Position numbers and translations under genes: made by a program. A stretch of DNA of 64,000 nucleotides from JAVWJP01 sp036638975 (GTDB taxonomy: Bacteria > Bacillota > Clostridia > Oscillospirales > Ruminococcaceae): NCBI GenBank assembly GCA_036638975.1, contig JAVWJP010000001.1, forward strand, positions 62,001 to 126,000. The letters are read 5' to 3'. How positions within the stretch are numbered: the first letter of the stretch is position 1; every line of letters starts with the position of its first letter. This document shows positions 60,900 to 64,000 of this stretch, in pieces. The notes beneath the pieces are model-generated. The model made no database searches. It was not told the DNA's origin and saw only the letters and a list, made by a program, of their open reading frames with translations.

Positions 60900-61494
60900 T
60901 ATAACTAGTATTATGCTGGTGGGCGTGGGCGGGCAGGGGACACTGCTTGCAAGCCGCATTTTGGGTAATATGCTGCTAAGCCAGGGCTTTGACGTAAAAG
61001 TTTCTGAGGTGCACGGTATGTCACAGCGAGGCGGCTCGGTGGTGACATATGTAAAGTATGGTAAAAAAGTCTATTCCCCCATAATAGAGCGGGGAGAGGC
61101 AGATTATATCATAGCCTTTGAGCTTTGCGAGGCGGCGCGCTGGGTAAGCTACCTCAAAAAAGACGGCAAGATGATTATAAATACGCAAAAAATATCTCCA
61201 ATGCCGGTAATAACAGGGGCGGCACAGTACCCTGAGCATATTGTAGAAAAACTAGAGGAGCTTGGCTGTGATGTTGTAACCGTCGATGCACTTGCTTTGG
61301 CAGAAAAAGCGGGAAGCGCAAAAGCTACAAATGTTGTACTTATGGGTGCAATGTCAAAAATAATGGATTTTGATGAAAGACTTTGGGAGAAAACTATAGC
61401 AGCCCTTGTACCGGCAAAGCTTCTAGATATAAATATGAGTGCTTTTGCTTTTGGAGCGGGACGCAAGAAAACGGAATATAAAACAGAGGAGTAA
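60892..61494 (+). CDS. iorB: Indolepyruvate ferredoxin oxidoreductase, beta subunit
   Basis: Gamma-domain partner that completes the IorA active complex. The 200 residues have the family loop LVGVGGQGTLLASRILG (about 8-24) and EVHGMSQRGGSVVTYVKYG (about 39-57). The ATG start lies inside iorA, with translational coupling likely. Expected product with IorA: aryl-acetyl-CoA from indole-, phenyl- or hydroxyphenyl-pyruvate. The next gene, paaK, is the natural partner for aryl-acetate/CoA exchange. Confidence 0.95.
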   Translation: MNDITSIMLVGVGGQGTLLASRILGNMLLSQGFDVKVSEVHGMSQRGGSVVTYVKYGKKVYSPIIERGEADYIIAFELCEAARWVSYLKKDGKMIINTQKISPMPVITGAAQYPEHIVEKLEELGCDVVTVDALALAEKAGSAKATNVVLMGAMSKIMDFDERLWEKTIAALVPAKLLDINMSAFAFGAGRKKTEYKTEE

Positions 61495-61501
61495 AGCTAA
61501 A

Positions 61502-62803
61502 ATGGCTAAATATTGGAGCAATATAGAAACAGCACCCTTGCATGAGCTTCGTGCGTTGCAGTCGTACCGTCTTTCGCAAATGGTACGGCGCGCCTACGAA
61601 AATGTAGATTTTTACAAAAAGAAACTGGACGAAGCCGGAGTGTGCCCCGACGATATAAAATCGGTTGATGATTTACATAAGCTGCCATTTACATATAAGC
61701 AAGATTTGAGAGATAATTATCCCTACGGGCTTTTTGCTGTTCCGCAAAGCGAGATAGTGCGTATCCATGCCTCCAGCGGTACAACAGGCAAGCAGACGGT
61801 TGTCGGTTATACTCAACACGACCTTGATATATGGAGTGAATCTTGCGCAAGAGCCCTTACTGCTGCTGGCTGCGACTCAAGCTCTTATGTGCACGTTTCG
61901 TATGGCTATGGGCTATTTACGGGCGGTATGGGTATGCACTACGGTGCAGAGAAAATTCACGCCACTGTTATTCCTGCATCGGTGGGGAACACCGCAAGGC
62001 AGATTCAGATTATAAAAGACTTTCGTTCAAGCTTTATATGCTGTACGCCGTCATATGCTGTTTTGCTGGGTGAAACCATGCGCGAAATGGGCATAGATGT
62101 AAATGACCTTAACTTAAAAGCGGGCTTTTTTGGCGCAGAGCCATGGACAGAAGAAATGCGCGGGCAGATAGAAGGACTCCTTGGCATAAAAGCATATGAT
62201 ATATATGGGCTTTCAGAGATTGCAGGGCCGGGTGTAGCCTTTGAGTGTTCAGAGCAGAATGGTATGCACATTAATGAGGACCATTTTTTGCCGGAGATTA
62301 TAGACCCCGATACAGGTGAGTCTTTGCCTGACGGAGTACAGGGAGAGCTTGTGTTTACCTGCATAAGCAAAGAAGCATTGCCGCTTATACGTTACCGTAC
62401 ACACGACATTGCAACGCTTGTACGCAAGCCTTGCAGCTGCGGAAGAACACTTATAAAAATGTTAAAGCCTGCGGGCAGGACAGACGATATGCTGATTATC
62501 CGCGGCGTAAATGTGTTCCCGTCGCAGATAGAAAGTGTACTGTTAGACCTTAAAATGTCGCCGCATTATCAAATTATTGTAGACCGTGTAGGTACAACAG
62601 ATACGCTTGACGTTATGGTAGAAATGACCGACAATATGGAATTTGATGCAGTGCGTCTTGTTGAAAAAACAGAGGCGAAAATAAAACAGGCTATAGATTC
62701 TACCCTTGGAATTTCTGCAAAGGTGCATTTGGTTTCGCCAAAGAGCATAGAACGCAGCGAAGGAAAAAGCAAACGCGTAATAGATAACCGCAAGCTTCAT
62801 TAA
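61502..62803 (+). CDS. paaK: Phenylacetate-CoA ligase
   Basis: Interconverts aryl-acetate and its CoA thioester with ATP/AMP. The start at 61502 has GAGGAG upstream and gives 433 residues; earlier frames overlap iorB. AMP-forming motif IHASSGTTGKQTVVGYT (about 89-105), YGLSEIAGPG (about 236-245) and YRTHDIA (about 302-308) match PaaK. Beside iorAB, this would most naturally run in the direction of aryl-acetate release with ATP gain in amino-acid fermentation. Confidence 0.94.
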   Translation: MAKYWSNIETAPLHELRALQSYRLSQMVRRAYENVDFYKKKLDEAGVCPDDIKSVDDLHKLPFTYKQDLRDNYPYGLFAVPQSEIVRIHASSGTTGKQTVVGYTQHDLDIWSESCARALTAAGCDSSSYVHVSYGYGLFTGGMGMHYGAEKIHATVIPASVGNTARQIQIIKDFRSSFICCTPSYAVLLGETMREMGIDVNDLNLKAGFFGAEPWTEEMRGQIEGLLGIKAYDIYGLSEIAGPGVAFECSEQNGMHINEDHFLPEIIDPDTGESLPDGVQGELVFTCISKEALPLIRYRTHDIATLVRKPCSCGRTLIKMLKPAGRTDDMLIIRGVNVFPSQIESVLLDLKMSPHYQIIVDRVGTTDTLDVMVEMTDNMEFDAVRLVEKTEAKIKQAIDSTLGISAKVHLVSPKSIERSEGKSKRVIDNRKLH

Positions 62804-62841
62804 AATATTGAGCGGGCATACCGCATAGGAGGGCTATAGTT

Positions 62842-63267
62842 ATGACAATCAAGCAGCTTTCTGTCTTTGTAGAAAATAAGCCGGGCAGGTTGGCTGAAAT
62901 AACAGACACCTTAGAAAATAACAATATAAACATTATGGCACTTTCTGTTGCAGATACTACAAATTTTGGTATTTTGCGTATAATAGTAAATTCGCCCGAT
63001 AAAGCTGTAGAGGCTTTAAAGGGCGCGGGCTTTACAGTTTCGCTTACAAATGTTATAGCTATCGGAGTAAACGATTGCCCAGGGGGGCTTTCAAAGGCTA
63101 TGCACAGCCTTTGTGACGCAGGTATGAGCGTCGAATATATGTACGCTTTTGTGGGCAGAAAAGAAAACTTTGCGTATGTTATTTTGCGCGTAGAGGACAC
63201 TGCGGCGGCAGAGCAGGCACTTATAAAAAGCGGTGTTATGATAATAACTACAGAGGACATTATTTAA
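62842..63267 (+). CDS. Two-ACT-domain protein downstream of paaK
   Basis: A 141-residue ACT-domain protein. Two ACT repeats: KQLSVFVENKPGRLAEITDTLENNNINIMAL (about 4-33) and a second (about 74-133: VIAIGVNDCPGGLSKAMHSLCDAG). Such proteins are a regular companion of iorAB-paaK in anaerobes and probably sense aromatic amino acids. No DNA-binding domain, so it acts by protein contact or as a small-molecule sensor. GGAGGG precedes the ATG. Confidence 0.87.
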   Translation: MTIKQLSVFVENKPGRLAEITDTLENNNINIMALSVADTTNFGILRIIVNSPDKAVEALKGAGFTVSLTNVIAIGVNDCPGGLSKAMHSLCDAGMSVEYMYAFVGRKENFAYVILRVEDTAAAEQALIKSGVMIITTEDII

Positions 63268-63306
63268 CAATACAAAAAGCGTAATGAAACGGAAGTGAAG
63301 GCAGGT

Positions 63307-63873
63307 ATGAGAAAGCCCATTAAAAAAATTAACCTAAAAAGCCTTATAATTTGTGCGTCGGTGCTGGTTTCTATATTTTTAATAGAAATTGTTTGTGCAT
63401 ATGCCTTTGTGGACGGTTTTTCTCTTGGGACGGGTGTTACTTCTACAAAGCCTGTACCCGATAAAATAATAGAGGAATATTACGCTAAAGGCATAGATAT
63501 AGACCCAAATGCAGTAATCGGAATGCTTGACCAAACGGAAGAAACCGGTACTAAGCGCGTTTATGGACAGATAGCCTATAAAATAAATTCTGAGCCGCAC
63601 TTTAAAAGCCCCGATGCCAATGGTAACCTTATGATAGAAAACCATGCCGACAATATTCATCTTATGAAGGCTATAATTACAGAAAAAAAAGACGGCGTTG
63701 ATATTTATGAAAGCGGCTACATAGCACCTAATATGCACATACCTACAGCTCCTCTTGATGTTTCTTTGGACCCGGGCAGCTACGAATGTACAGCTGTAAT
63801 TTCTGCTTACGATATAGAAACAAAAAAGCTTATAGGAAGTCTTAAAAAAGATATAACGGTAATTATTGATTAA
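63307..63873 (+). CDS. Membrane-anchored hypothetical protein
   Basis: About 188 residues with a single N-terminal span (about 15-35, LIICASVLVSIFLIEIVCAYAF) and an extracytoplasmic domain (about 45-188) with beta-rich segments (RVYGQIAYKINSEPHFKSPDANGN, LDPGSYECTAVISAYD). The start is ATG 63307, with AAGG 5 bp before it; an in-frame GTG at 63295 is possible. No family recognised. It follows the ACT gene and precedes the nicotinate phosphoribosyltransferase gene. Confidence 0.7.
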   Translation: MRKPIKKINLKSLIICASVLVSIFLIEIVCAYAFVDGFSLGTGVTSTKPVPDKIIEEYYAKGIDIDPNAVIGMLDQTEETGTKRVYGQIAYKINSEPHFKSPDANGNLMIENHADNIHLMKAIITEKKDGVDIYESGYIAPNMHIPTAPLDVSLDPGSYECTAVISAYDIETKKLIGSLKKDITVIID

Positions 63874-63892
63874 AGATAAAGGCGGCGGTTTT

Positions 63893-64000
63893 ATGGCGAG
63901 TATTTATTCTAAAGAGCGAAACCTTACGATGCTGGTAGATTTTTACGAGCTTACAATGGCAAACGGTTATTTGGAGGAGGGTGTCGGCGAGAATATTGTC
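63893..64000 (+). CDS. pncB: Nicotinate phosphoribosyltransferase (3' end cut by window edge)
   Basis: Makes nicotinate mononucleotide from nicotinate and PRPP in NAD salvage. Only the first 36 codons are in the window. The N-terminus MASIYSKERNLTMLVDFYEL is followed by TMANGYLEEG. The RNLTMLVDFYELTMANGY core is typical of the NAPRTase family in Firmicutes. AAAGGCGG precedes the ATG. Confidence 0.88.
   Translation, partial: MASIYSKERNLTMLVDFYELTMANGYLEEGVGENIV

Overview
The window comes from a low-to-mid GC, endospore-forming Firmicute, most likely class Clostridia, order Oscillospirales-like. The reasons are spoVG, the dipicolinate synthase genes dpaA/dpaB behind a sigma-K-type promoter, an IreB-type phosphoprotein gene, T-box control of pheST, a TPP riboswitch on thiT, and clostridial families such as DUF5685. 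I cannot name the species.

Layout. (1) 1-6.5 kb: pyrimidine genes pyrC (cut by the window edge), pyrF, carA, carB. (2) 6.6-14.7 kb: housekeeping genes (small conserved gene, ireB, T-box-controlled pheS-pheT, acpS, a lipoprotein, a mazF toxin, murC, spoVG). (3) 14.86-32.61 kb: a 17.8-kb minus-strand surface-polysaccharide cluster of 15 genes. It is inserted between spoVG and dpaA and flanked by duplicated host DNA. It encodes UDP-L-FucNAc synthesis (capEFG type), a membrane 4,6-dehydratase, an initiating sugar-phosphate transferase, glycosyltransferases, a CDP-polyol module, a sugar amidotransferase, and Wzz, Wzy and Wzx proteins. (4) 32.7-34.2 kb: dpaA-dpaB. (5) 34.4-39.8 kb: an ABC importer with a DUF3798-type binding lipoprotein. 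(6) 39.9-41.4 kb: a lone polysaccharide flippase. (7) 41.4-52.6 kb: a galacto-N-biose/lacto-N-biose locus (kinase, nucleotidyltransferase, AraC regulator, ABC importer, DUF5107 protein, GH112 phosphorylase). (8) 52.6-58.2 kb: transport and housekeeping genes (small multidrug-export family, thiT, nth, membrane proteins, a J-domain protein, DUF5685, a thioredoxin-reductase-like flavoprotein). (9) 58.3-64 kb: 75-bp tandem repeats, mntP, and an iorA-iorB-paaK-ACT cluster for oxidising aryl-pyruvates, then a membrane-anchored protein and the start of a nicotinate phosphoribosyltransferase gene.

The strongest observations are as follows. carA has an intact reading frame but has lost both the catalytic Cys and the catalytic His of its glutaminase, suggesting an ammonia-dependent carbamoyl-phosphate synthetase. 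The polysaccharide island is bounded by exact 96-bp and 128-bp copies of spoVG and dpaA sequence, which records how it arrived and leaves the sigma-K promoter of dpaA intact. The island also carries a sugar amidotransferase with no glutaminase partner nearby. In the GNB/LNB locus an 11-bp motif recurs upstream of two operons, and a one-mismatch version lies upstream of the regulator gene, making it a candidate AraC operator.

All functions are read from sequence motifs and gene context; no database search was run.
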